Assembly: GCA_019114845.1 (NCBI GenBank)
Contig: DXEU01000109.1
Location: 1 to 42,942, forward strand
Length of the DNA stretch: 42,942 nt
Direction of reading: 5' to 3'
Origin: Candidatus Lachnoclostridium stercoripullorum
Lineage (GTDB): Bacteria; Bacillota; Clostridia; Lachnospirales; Lachnospiraceae
Part shown: in pieces, positions 31,946 to 39,325 of the stretch
How positions within the stretch are numbered: position 1 is the stretch's first letter
Layout of the letters: each line of letters begins with the position of its first letter
Program-made: the position numbers and the translations under genes
Notes under the pieces: model-generated
Told to the model about the DNA's origin: nothing
The model's database searches: none
What the model saw: the letters and a program-made list of their open reading frames with translations, nothing else

Positions 31946-32773
31946 ATGTACAAACTGATCGCGTGTGATCTGGACGAGACGCTGTACGGCAACGACCGCA
32001 CCATCCCGGCCCGGAACGTGGAGGCAATCAAACGGGCGTCGGAGCTGGGGGTGAAGTTTATCCCGGCCACGGGGCGGGGGTACAACTCGGTGCGGGAGAC
32101 CCTGGTGGATCTGGGGCTGCTGGACAAGGAGGGAGAGTACGTGATCTCCTACAACGGGGGAGCCATCACGGAGAATAAGGGAAACCGCCTGCTGCATTTC
32201 CAGGGGCTGCCCTTTGAGGAGGCGGAAGAACTCTACCGCCGCGGCCTGAACTACGACGTCTGCATCCACGTCTACACCAGGGAGATGGTTTACGCCTACA
32301 ACATCACCCAGGAGGAGATCGCGCGCCTGTCCAAGCGGATGCAGGTGACGGAGGTGTTTGACCGGGATCTCCAGTTCTTGGCCGGGCAGGACATCGCCAA
32401 GGTATTGTACGAGAATCGGGATTTCGACTATCTGAAGAAGATCGAGGAGGAATTGAAGGACATCACGGGAAATATGGACGTCAGCTTCTCCTCCAACCGC
32501 TATATCGAGTTCAACTCCAAAGGCGTCACCAAGGGCGCAGGACTCCGCTTTGTGGCCGAGATGCTGGGCATCAAGCGGGAGGAGACCATCGCCATCGGGG
32601 ACAATTTCAACGATCTCTCCATGATCCAGGAGGCCGGCCTGGGGGTGGGCGTGCAGAACACCATCCAGGGGATGCGGCAGTACTGCGACTACATCACGGA
32701 GGCCAACAACGACGAGGGCGGCGTGGGAGAGGTCATCGAGAAGTTTATCCTGAACCCAGCGGACAACAGATAA
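31946..32773 (+). CDS. Cof-type HAD phosphatase
   Basis: This 275-residue HAD-IIB hydrolase carries ACDLDETLYG (nucleophile Asp8), ATGRGYNSV, the SKGVTKGAGLRFV lysine motif and the GDNFNDLSMIQEAG metal motif. Members dephosphorylate sugar phosphates or flavin/pyridoxal phosphates with broad specificity, in the cytoplasm. AAGGAGGTAAGAGAG precedes the ATG. It has its own promoter and is convergent with the RpiR gene. Nearness to the sugar-phosphate locus may be functional but is not shown. Confidence 0.88.
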   Translation: MYKLIACDLDETLYGNDRTIPARNVEAIKRASELGVKFIPATGRGYNSVRETLVDLGLLDKEGEYVISYNGGAITENKGNRLLHFQGLPFEEAEELYRRGLNYDVCIHVYTREMVYAYNITQEEIARLSKRMQVTEVFDRDLQFLAGQDIAKVLYENRDFDYLKKIEEELKDITGNMDVSFSSNRYIEFNSKGVTKGAGLRFVAEMLGIKREETIAIGDNFNDLSMIQEAGLGVGVQNTIQGMRQYCDYITEANNDEGGVGEVIEKFILNPADNR

Positions 32774-32785
32774 ATCGATCCATCC

Positions 32786-32808
32786 AAAAAACGATCCTTC
32801 CGAGATCG
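32786..32808 (-). terminator. Possible weak terminator of the RpiR gene
   Basis: On the minus strand, CGATC (32804-32808) can pair with GATCG (32792-32796), followed by TTTTTT (32786-32791). The stem is only 5 bp, so this is tentative. Confidence 0.3.
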
Positions 32809-32831
32809 GCGGCAGCCGCGCCCGCGGCGGG

Positions 32832-33668
32832 CTACCGCTTCAGGAGGCCGGAAAACTGGCTGCGTATGTCTTCCAGTTTTCTGGCCTTTTCCAGTCCTCC
32901 CCCCAGGGCCTGGATGGTCTTGGTCACCAGAAGGTCAGTGAGAATCACCGGCACGCCCATGAAGTGGTAGTCGTTGGGTTCACCGCGGAAGCTGTACAGC
33001 ACTAGGTTCGCTTGGGAGAGAAGATCTCCAGCCAGGATGTCGGTGAAAAGGATGGAGCGGCAGCCGGTGCGGGCCCCGTATTCCAGGAGAATGCGCGCCT
33101 CCGTGAGAATCCGGGAGTAGCCGTAGAGGATCAGCAGATCCCCTTCCTTCAGATTGACCATAAAATCGTAGATCTGGGAGCCGGAGGGCAGGACTTCTAT
33201 GCGGATGCCCAGACGGCGCAGCCGGTATTGCAGAAGAGCCCCGATTCCCCTGGAGGCGTCCGGGGCGAACATATAAATCTGCCCTGCCTCCAGAATCATC
33301 TGCACCGCCTGATCCAGCATCTGGGGAGTCACCACCCGGAAGGTTTTTTCCATATAACGGGACATTCTGTCCATGAGAAAGTCCAGGGTGACTCCCTCCT
33401 CTCCCCACTGGGATAGGGCTCCGCTCAGACGGCTGAAGGGGGTAGCCGACTGGTTTTCGTAGACGGCCCGCTTCAGATCCTTCAGGTTTTTGAAGCCGAT
33501 TTTTGTCCAGAAGCGGGAGATGGTGGAGGTGCTGACGCCCAGCTGTCTGGCGATGTCGTCGCTGGAGATGACCGGAAGTTCCTGCTCGTGCTCCAGCAGG
33601 TAACTGAAAATACGGTGTTCGGATTTGGAAAGCGTTTCTTTATACATTTCATAGATTTCAGATAACAT
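32832..33668 (-). CDS. MurR/RpiR-family transcriptional regulator
   Basis: This 278-residue regulator has an N-terminal HTH_6 domain (SKSEHRIFSYLLEHEQELPV, then SSDDIARQLGVSTSTISRFW) and a C-terminal SIS sugar-isomerase-like domain (about 105-250) that binds phosphosugars in this family. AGGAGG lies 8 nt before the start, and TTGCAT-17-TATACT forms the promoter. It is divergent from an operon of isomerase, ABC importer and phosphoesterase genes, so it most likely controls that operon in response to a phosphorylated sugar. Confidence 0.9.
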   Translation of the reverse strand: MLSEIYEMYKETLSKSEHRIFSYLLEHEQELPVISSDDIARQLGVSTSTISRFWTKIGFKNLKDLKRAVYENQSATPFSRLSGALSQWGEEGVTLDFLMDRMSRYMEKTFRVVTPQMLDQAVQMILEAGQIYMFAPDASRGIGALLQYRLRRLGIRIEVLPSGSQIYDFMVNLKEGDLLILYGYSRILTEARILLEYGARTGCRSILFTDILAGDLLSQANLVLYSFRGEPNDYHFMGVPVILTDLLVTKTIQALGGGLEKARKLEDIRSQFSGLLKR

Positions 33669-33688
33669 ATCATTTTCCTCCTGGTTTC

Positions 33689-33717
33689 AGTATAGATAGA
33701 TCTCATCAAAAATGCAA
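33689..33717 (-). promoter_or_regulatory. Promoter of the RpiR gene
   Basis: On the minus strand, TTGCAT (33712-33717) and TATACT (33689-33694) are spaced by 17 nt. An AATGCAATAT element overlapping the -35 (33711-33720) recurs as AATGCAAATAT at 33739-33749; these could be regulator half-sites, but this is uncertain. Confidence 0.7.
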
Positions 33718-33796
33718 TATAAATTTCATTTACAAAATAATGCAAATATTTTACCCATTCTTTACCGTTTCATGATAGGTGCCTTTACATTCCTTC

Positions 33797-33805
33797 TGCT
33801 ATAAT
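33797..33805 (+). promoter_or_regulatory. Extended -10 promoter of the isomerase-ABC operon
   Basis: TGCTATAAT (33797-33805) is a perfect extended -10. No good -35 lies at the usual distance, which suggests activation or reliance on the TG element. Confidence 0.65.
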
Positions 33806-33837
33806 CGGCTCATCAAGCAGGAAACAGGAAGTGATGA

Positions 33838-34614
33838 ATGATGACAACGGTATATATCAGCTCTACCCTGATGTGGAGCCGCTCTCTGGAGGAGATATTC
33901 GACTGGACTTACAAATCAGGCCTGGATGGAATAGAACTCTGGGCACAGCATTTTTTCTGCCGGAACTACAGCCGGGAGGAATTTTGCAAGCTGTCAGCGC
34001 TATATCCCCTGAGAAGCTGTCTGCACAGCGCAAGCTGGGATCTGAATCTGGCCTCCCTCAATGAAGGGATCCGGGAGCAGTCTGTGAAGGAGGTAAAACG
34101 CTCCATTGATCTGGCTGCGGATCTGGGAATCCGCGAAGTGACGGTCCATCCGGGGCGGAAAACCATCGGCGCAGACCTGGCAGACTACGCAGGTCTTCTG
34201 AGAAAATCTCTGAGGGACATTCTTGAGCACGGCGAACGGCGCCAGGTGGATGTCTCCCTGGAGATTATGGAGAAGATTCCCAGGGAATTTGTCACGACCA
34301 TGGAGACTATGGAGCAGGTGTGCGGGGAGATGTTTCCCCGGTTCTGTTTCACCCTGGATGTCGCCCACTGCGACAGCGAGGGCGAAGCGCTTGATACTCT
34401 GCGGGAACATGGAAGCAGGATCTCCAAGATCCATATCAGCAACCGCAGGGGAAACATGTATCATACGCCCTTAAATCAGGGTGATTATGATATGGGAAGA
34501 TTGATCCCGAAGCTGGCGGAGTATGGAATGCCGCTGGTGATCGAAGGACTGGATCCGGGAGAAGATTTTTCTGCGGCAAAAGAAAATGTTGCCTATCTGA
34601 AGACAATCATCTGA
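33838..34614 (+). CDS. Sugar phosphate isomerase/epimerase-like TIM barrel
   Basis: This 258-residue protein belongs to the AP-endonuclease-2-type TIM barrel family of xylose isomerase-like sugar isomerases/epimerases. Metal and substrate positions are visible as IELWAQHF, VTVHPGRK, SLEIMEK, FTLDVAHCDSEGE, KIHISNRRG and LVIEGLDPG. The start is ATG 33838 after AGGAA (the adjacent in-frame ATG 33841 is equally possible). It is the first gene of the operon, 18 nt before the transporter lipoprotein, and may process the imported compound. The exact substrate is unknown. Confidence 0.8.
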   Translation: MMTTVYISSTLMWSRSLEEIFDWTYKSGLDGIELWAQHFFCRNYSREEFCKLSALYPLRSCLHSASWDLNLASLNEGIREQSVKEVKRSIDLAADLGIREVTVHPGRKTIGADLADYAGLLRKSLRDILEHGERRQVDVSLEIMEKIPREFVTTMETMEQVCGEMFPRFCFTLDVAHCDSEGEALDTLREHGSRISKIHISNRRGNMYHTPLNQGDYDMGRLIPKLAEYGMPLVIEGLDPGEDFSAAKENVAYLKTII

Positions 34615-34632
34615 AAAATGGAGGAAAGAGAC

Positions 34633-35724
34633 ATGAAAAAGAGATTTGCAGGAATGATTACGGCAGGAGTAGTGGCGGCGGCTCTGGCAGGATGCCAGGG
34701 GCAGACAACCGCAGAGACCACCCAGACGGCGGCAGCGGAGAGCCAGGCAGGGACTCAGGCGGAGGAGAGCGGGAAAGCTGCCGGCGAGACGGAGGCAGAG
34801 GCCAAGGAACTCTCCGGTTCCATCACCCTGTACACCTCCCAGCCGGAGGAGGACGTGCAGACCCTGATCGACGGCTTCAACGAGAAGTGGCCGGATGTGC
34901 AGGTGGATGTGTTCCGCTCCGGAACGGAGGAGGTTATCAGCAAGGTGCTGGCGGAGAAACAGGCCGGTTCTGTGCTGGCGGATGTGCTGCTGGTGGCCGA
35001 CAACGTCACCTTTGAGACTTTAAAGGAGCAGGATATGCTGATGGCCTATGAGTCCCCGGAGCTGGAAGGAATCCCGGAGGCCTACATCGACAAGGATCAC
35101 ATGTACACCGGAACCAAGGTGATCACCACCGGCATCGCCTACAACACGGAGATTGTGAAGACGGCCCCCGCCAGCTTCGCCGATCTGACCACGGAGGCCT
35201 ACAAGGACAACCTGATTATGCCCAGCCCCCTGTACTCCGGCGCAGCCGCCTACAATCTGGGCGTTATCACCAGGACCGAGGGCATGGGATGGGAGTACTA
35301 TGAGGCGTTAAAGGCCAACGGCATCACCGTGGACAAGGGCAACGGCGCGGTGCAGAATGCCATCGTTGCCGGAGATAAGGGCTGCGGCCTGCTGGCAGAC
35401 TATATGGCCATCCGCTCCAAGAACGACGGGGCTCCCGTGGAGTTCGTGTACCCGGCGGAGGGATCTCCCGCTGTCACCGAGCCCATCGGCATTGTGAACA
35501 CCACGGACACCCCCGAGCTGGCGGAGGCATTTGTGGACTTTGTCCTCTCCGAGGAGGGCCAGACTCTGACCTCTGAGATCGGATACACCCCGGTGAAGAG
35601 CGGCGTGGCCGTGCCGGAGGGACTGAAGGGCATCGATGAGATCGAGCTGATGACTTGGGATACGGAGGAACTCTACCAGAACCGCGACGCAGATAAGGAT
35701 CAGTTCACCCAGCTCTTTCAGTAA
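34633..35724 (+). CDS. Extracellular solute-binding lipoprotein (AfuA/FbpA-type)
   Basis: This 363-residue ABC-transporter binding protein has a lipoprotein signal with lipobox LAGC (Cys21) and a Thr/Glu/Ala-rich linker. The mature domain (GSITLYTSQPEEDVQTLIDG, then FRSGTEEVISKVLAEKQAG) is of the family that includes ferric-ion FbpA, AfuA and PgtC-like phosphate-ester binders. Start ATG 34633 follows GGAGGAAAGAGAC. The operon's RpiR regulator, isomerase and PHP phosphoesterase favour a phosphorylated sugar over iron as ligand; this is inference from context. Confidence 0.85.
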   Translation: MKKRFAGMITAGVVAAALAGCQGQTTAETTQTAAAESQAGTQAEESGKAAGETEAEAKELSGSITLYTSQPEEDVQTLIDGFNEKWPDVQVDVFRSGTEEVISKVLAEKQAGSVLADVLLVADNVTFETLKEQDMLMAYESPELEGIPEAYIDKDHMYTGTKVITTGIAYNTEIVKTAPASFADLTTEAYKDNLIMPSPLYSGAAAYNLGVITRTEGMGWEYYEALKANGITVDKGNGAVQNAIVAGDKGCGLLADYMAIRSKNDGAPVEFVYPAEGSPAVTEPIGIVNTTDTPELAEAFVDFVLSEEGQTLTSEIGYTPVKSGVAVPEGLKGIDEIELMTWDTEELYQNRDADKDQFTQLFQ

Positions 35725-35740
35725 GTGACGGGAGGTTCAC

Positions 35741-37492
35741 ATGGAAATCCGACGCAAAGCAGGGGCGGCCATCGCCCAGACAGCAGTCTATCTGCTGGCC
35801 GCCCTGGTGTTTTTGATTCCCCTGATCCGTCTGCTCCTGATGGCGGTCACCCAGGAGGACGGTTGCGGTCTGGACAATTTCGCAGAGCTTCTGGCGGAGG
35901 AGAGGACCCGTGAGGCGATTGTGAACACGGTGATCATCGCCGTCTCCTCCACGCTGTTTGCCGCAGTGGCGGGGAGCGGGCTGGCTTTTCTGGTGGCTTA
36001 CTGCAACATCAGGCGGAAGGGACTGCTGGAATTTTTGATTCTTCTCCCGTTTATCGTGCCTTCCTACATCATAACCCTGTCCTGGAGCGGTTTCCTGAGC
36101 AGCAGAGGTGCATTCAACACCCTGCTCACCTCCCTGGGTCTGCCGGCAGTGGATATCTACACCATCGGGGGAATTATCCTGGTGCTGGGAATCTGCAACA
36201 TCCCCATCGTGTACATCAACGTGGTCCATATGCTGCGGAAAATCCCCCGGGATATGGAGTGGGCGGCCAGGGCCTGCGGCTACAGCCAGCGCCAGGCGAT
36301 GCTGAAGATCAACCTGATCTCCGCCATCCCCGCCATCGCAGCGGGGAGCGTGCTGGCGTTCTTGTCCGCCATCGACAATTTCTCCGTCCCGGCGTTCCTG
36401 GGAATTTCCTCTGGAATTCCGGTGCTGAGCACTTATATCTACGAAAAAGCCATCGGCTTTGGCCCCAACGCCTTCCCCCTGGCGGCGGCCCTGTCCCTCA
36501 TCCTGTCCCTCATCGCCGTGGCGGGAACTCTTCTGGAAGGATTTTTTGTCCGCAGAAGCGCGTCCATGGACAGTATCAAGGAGGATTACTCTGTGAGGGT
36601 GTATTTTAAGCCTGGACTGCGCAGAGGCCTGGAGTGGGGAATTCTGGGAATTTTCCTGGCGTTAAATATCATCCCCATGGCATCCATGGTCAGCAGCTCC
36701 TTCTTGAAGGCCTACGGCCTGAAGTTCCGCCTGGAGAACCTGACGTTGGATAACTTTGCCTTCCTGGTCCGCAGCAGAGGTGTGGTGGCCGCAGTGAAGA
36801 ACAGCCTTCTCCTGGCGGCGGTCACCTGTCTGGTCTGTATTGTGGCGGGCACGGCCATCGCCTATGTGAAGCTGAGAAAGAAGAGCCGGGCGGCGGTGAT
36901 CCTGGAAAAATGCGCCTCCCTCACCTACGCCATTCCCGGCATCGTGCTGGCTTTGGCCATGATTTTCCACTGGGTGGAGCCTGTCCCTGGATTTCACCCC
37001 GGAGTGTACGGCACGATCTATATTCTGGTGATCGCCTACATCACCAGGTATCTGGTGCTGCAGATCAAGGGGAGCACCACGGCGCTTTTGACGGTGGATC
37101 CGGCTATGGAGGAGGCGGCGTCCGCATCCGGGCGCGGATTCTTTGCCAGATGGTTTAAAATTCTGATCCCACTGCTGGCGGGTCCCATTCTCTCCGGCGC
37201 CTTCATGATCTTCGTGCCGGCGCTGACGGAGCTGACGCTGTCATCCATGCTGGCCTCCGCAGGGACCAAGACCATCGGACTGACCATTTTTAACTATCAG
37301 CAGGGCGGGGACTACAACCTGGCGGCGGCCATGTCTGTGGTGGTGACTGTGCTGGTGGTGGTGGGCTACTGCCTGATCAACCGCCATAAGCTTTCATCTG
37401 CATCGAGCAAAAAGGAGGAGAAGGACTATGAGCCTGCATATACAAAAAGTCACAAAGAGCTTCAACCAAACTCAGGCACTCAAGGAAATTAA
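35741..37492 (+). CDS. Fused double ABC permease (AfuB/FbpB-type)
   Basis: This 583-residue membrane protein has about twelve helices and two BPD_transp_1 halves in one chain. Each half carries an EAA loop for the ATPase: EWAARACGYSQRQAMLKINL in the first, EEAASASGRGFFARWFKILI in the second. This fused form is typical of FbpB/AfuB transporters. It starts 16 nt after the lipoprotein gene with GGGAGG upstream. Its last 21 codons overlap the ATPase gene by 65 nt in another frame and encode a polar tail (KKEEKDYEPAYTKSHKELQ). Confidence 0.88.
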   Translation: MEIRRKAGAAIAQTAVYLLAALVFLIPLIRLLLMAVTQEDGCGLDNFAELLAEERTREAIVNTVIIAVSSTLFAAVAGSGLAFLVAYCNIRRKGLLEFLILLPFIVPSYIITLSWSGFLSSRGAFNTLLTSLGLPAVDIYTIGGIILVLGICNIPIVYINVVHMLRKIPRDMEWAARACGYSQRQAMLKINLISAIPAIAAGSVLAFLSAIDNFSVPAFLGISSGIPVLSTYIYEKAIGFGPNAFPLAAALSLILSLIAVAGTLLEGFFVRRSASMDSIKEDYSVRVYFKPGLRRGLEWGILGIFLALNIIPMASMVSSSFLKAYGLKFRLENLTLDNFAFLVRSRGVVAAVKNSLLLAAVTCLVCIVAGTAIAYVKLRKKSRAAVILEKCASLTYAIPGIVLALAMIFHWVEPVPGFHPGVYGTIYILVIAYITRYLVLQIKGSTTALLTVDPAMEEAASASGRGFFARWFKILIPLLAGPILSGAFMIFVPALTELTLSSMLASAGTKTIGLTIFNYQQGGDYNLAAAMSVVVTVLVVVGYCLINRHKLSSASSKKEEKDYEPAYTKSHKELQPNSGTQGN

Positions 37493-38456
37493 CCTGGACA
37501 TCCAGGATTCCGAGTTTATCGCCATTTTGGGGCCGTCCGGGTGCGGAAAAACCACCCTTCTGCGGATCGTGGGAGGATTTATCGAGCCCACCGGCGGCAT
37601 TGTGCGCCTGGGAAATCAGATCTATTCCGGCGAAGGCCATATGGTGCCGGTGGAGCAGAGGGATCTGGGAATGGTGTTCCAGTCCTTTGCCCTCTGGCCT
37701 CACATGACGGTGCGCCAGCATGTGGAGTTTCCCTTGAAAAGTCCGCGGCACAGGGCGATGAGTCCGGCGGAGAAAAAGGAGGCGGTGGACAAGGCCATCA
37801 GCTGTACCGGCCTAGAACCCTACGAGAACAGGCTTCCCGGCGAGCTGTCCGGCGGCCAGCGCCAGAGGGTAGCCCTGGCCAGAGCCATCGTGGGCAAACC
37901 GTCCATTCTTCTCATGGACGAGCCGCTGAGCGCTCTGGACGCGGAGCTGAAAATCGAGATGCGCCGGGAGATCCAGAACATCCACAAGCTCACGGGGGCC
38001 ACGATCCTCTACGTGACTCACGACCAGAGCGAGGCCCTGGCCATGGCAGACCGGATCATCATCATGAAGGACGGAGCCATCGAGCAGGTGGGAACTCCCA
38101 GGGAGATCTACATGGATCCCCAGACGGTGTTTGCCGCCACCTTTGTGAGCCGCTGCAACCTGCTGAAGGGGCAGTGGCACGGGGACGCCTTCCAGATGGC
38201 GGGGGAGCCGCTGCAGCTTCGCAATCCCATGATCCCGCCGGAATTCCGCTCCCGGGGACTTTACCCGGTGCGCCCGGAGCAGCTGGTGATCCGCAGGGCC
38301 GGGGAGGGAATCCCGGGCATTATCGCCAACAAGCAGTACAACGGAAGAGAAATCCACTATTCCGTGCAGTACGGGGACGAGCTGTTTACGGTGTACGCGG
38401 GCTGCGCCGCCGAGTATAATCCGGGGGATCACGTGTCCCTGACCCTGACGGCTTAG
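37428..38456 (+). CDS. ABC transporter ATP-binding protein (AfuC/FbpC-type)
   Basis: This 342-residue ATPase has Walker A GPSGCGKT (35-42), the Q-loop region MVFQSFALWPH, signature LSGGQRQR (140-147) and Walker B LLMDEPLSALD (Asp164-Glu165), then the switch histidine in YVTHDQSEALAM. A TOBE-like C-terminal domain follows (about 240-342). GGAGG lies about 10 nt before ATG 37428, inside the permease gene, so the 65-nt overlap appears real and probably couples their translation. It powers import by the preceding permease. Confidence 0.9.
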   Translation: MSLHIQKVTKSFNQTQALKEINLDIQDSEFIAILGPSGCGKTTLLRIVGGFIEPTGGIVRLGNQIYSGEGHMVPVEQRDLGMVFQSFALWPHMTVRQHVEFPLKSPRHRAMSPAEKKEAVDKAISCTGLEPYENRLPGELSGGQRQRVALARAIVGKPSILLMDEPLSALDAELKIEMRREIQNIHKLTGATILYVTHDQSEALAMADRIIIMKDGAIEQVGTPREIYMDPQTVFAATFVSRCNLLKGQWHGDAFQMAGEPLQLRNPMIPPEFRSRGLYPVRPEQLVIRRAGEGIPGIIANKQYNGREIHYSVQYGDELFTVYAGCAAEYNPGDHVSLTLTA

Positions 38457-38466
38457 GAGGATATCC

Positions 38467-39180
38467 ATGAAGATCTGTTTTGACATGCACACCCATACGG
38501 TGGCCAGCGGCCACGCCTTCAGCACCTTCAAGGAAAATGTGGAGGAGGCGGCTTTCAAGGGCCTTTTGGCTCTGGGAATCTCCGACCACGCGCCCGCCAT
38601 GCCGGGCACGGCTCACCCCATCTATTTTGGCAATTTCAAGTGTATTCGCCAGGAACTCATGGGGGTGAAGCTCTTCATGGGGGTGGAGGCCAATATCCTG
38701 GATTTTGAGGGAAATCTGGATCTGGAGGAGACGGTTCTCAGGAAAATGGACTACGTAATCGCCAGCCTTCACGTCCCCTGCATCACGCCCGGGACGGCGA
38801 GGGAGAACACGGACGCCCTGATCGGCGCCATGAAAAATCCCTATGTGAAGATCATTGGCCACCCGGACGACGACCGATACCCCCTGGAGTATGAGCGGCT
38901 GATCCCCGCAGCCCTGGAGCATGGAGTGGCATTGGAGGTGAACAATTCCTCCTTCAACCCCCGCTCCGGCCGCCAGAACGCCGCCAAAAATGTGGCCCGC
39001 TGGCTGGAGATCGCCCGCGCACATCGCCTGCCCATCATCCTCGGCAGCGATGCCCACATCTACTATGACGTGGGGGATGTCTCCATGGCGGAGAAGATGA
39101 TAAAAGAGGCGAATTACCCGGAGGAGTTGGTGCTGAATGCCAGCTTGGAGGGACTGAATTACATATTGAACCGCAGATGA
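38467..39180 (+). CDS. PHP-domain phosphoesterase (YcdX/HisK-like)
   Basis: This 237-residue PHP-family metallo-phosphoesterase has the metal motif DMHTH (His8, His10), GISDHAPA, EANILD, IASLH, IIGHPDDDRY and the C-terminal SDAHIYYDVG. These match YcdX-type phosphatases rather than histidinol phosphatase, which usually has a different acidic loop. TAGGAGG precedes the ATG, 10 nt after the ATPase stop, so it is the last gene of the operon. A phosphatase acting on the imported or isomerised phospho-compound would fit. Confidence 0.85.
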   Translation: MKICFDMHTHTVASGHAFSTFKENVEEAAFKGLLALGISDHAPAMPGTAHPIYFGNFKCIRQELMGVKLFMGVEANILDFEGNLDLEETVLRKMDYVIASLHVPCITPGTARENTDALIGAMKNPYVKIIGHPDDDRYPLEYERLIPAALEHGVALEVNNSSFNPRSGRQNAAKNVARWLEIARAHRLPIILGSDAHIYYDVGDVSMAEKMIKEANYPEELVLNASLEGLNYILNRR

Positions 39181-39191
39181 GCGGAAAATCA

Positions 39192-39232
39192 GGAGGGAAA
39201 TGCCGGAAAATCAGGCAGTTCTCTCTTTTTTT
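39192..39232 (+). terminator. Terminator of the isomerase-ABC-PHP operon
   Basis: A stem of about 13 positions (39192-39204 with 39214-39226, one mismatch, two G-U pairs) is followed by a run of seven T. It separates this operon from the copper gene. Confidence 0.72.
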
Positions 39233-39242
39233 GAAAAGGGGC

Positions 39243-39299
39243 TGTACAAACCTGCCATTCCCGGCTATAATATACCCATAAACACCCATACGGGGTATA
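39243..39299 (+). promoter_or_regulatory. Promoter and CsoR-like operator of copA
   Basis: TGTACA (39243-39248) and TATAAT (39266-39271) are spaced by 17 nt. Just downstream lie TATACCC (39271-39277) and GGGTATA (39293-39299), and within them ACCC-ATAC-GGGGT (39284-39296), close to the TACCC-N4-GGGGTA pattern of copper-sensing CsoR operators. No csoR gene is in the window. Confidence 0.65.
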
Positions 39300-39325
39300 G
39301 GCATGGGTGAGGAAGGAGAAGCAGT

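Noticed and set aside
34633-38456. Iron(III) importer FbpABC as a firm call
   Set aside because: The family fits, but regulator and enzyme neighbours point to phospho-sugars, so I kept the substrate open.
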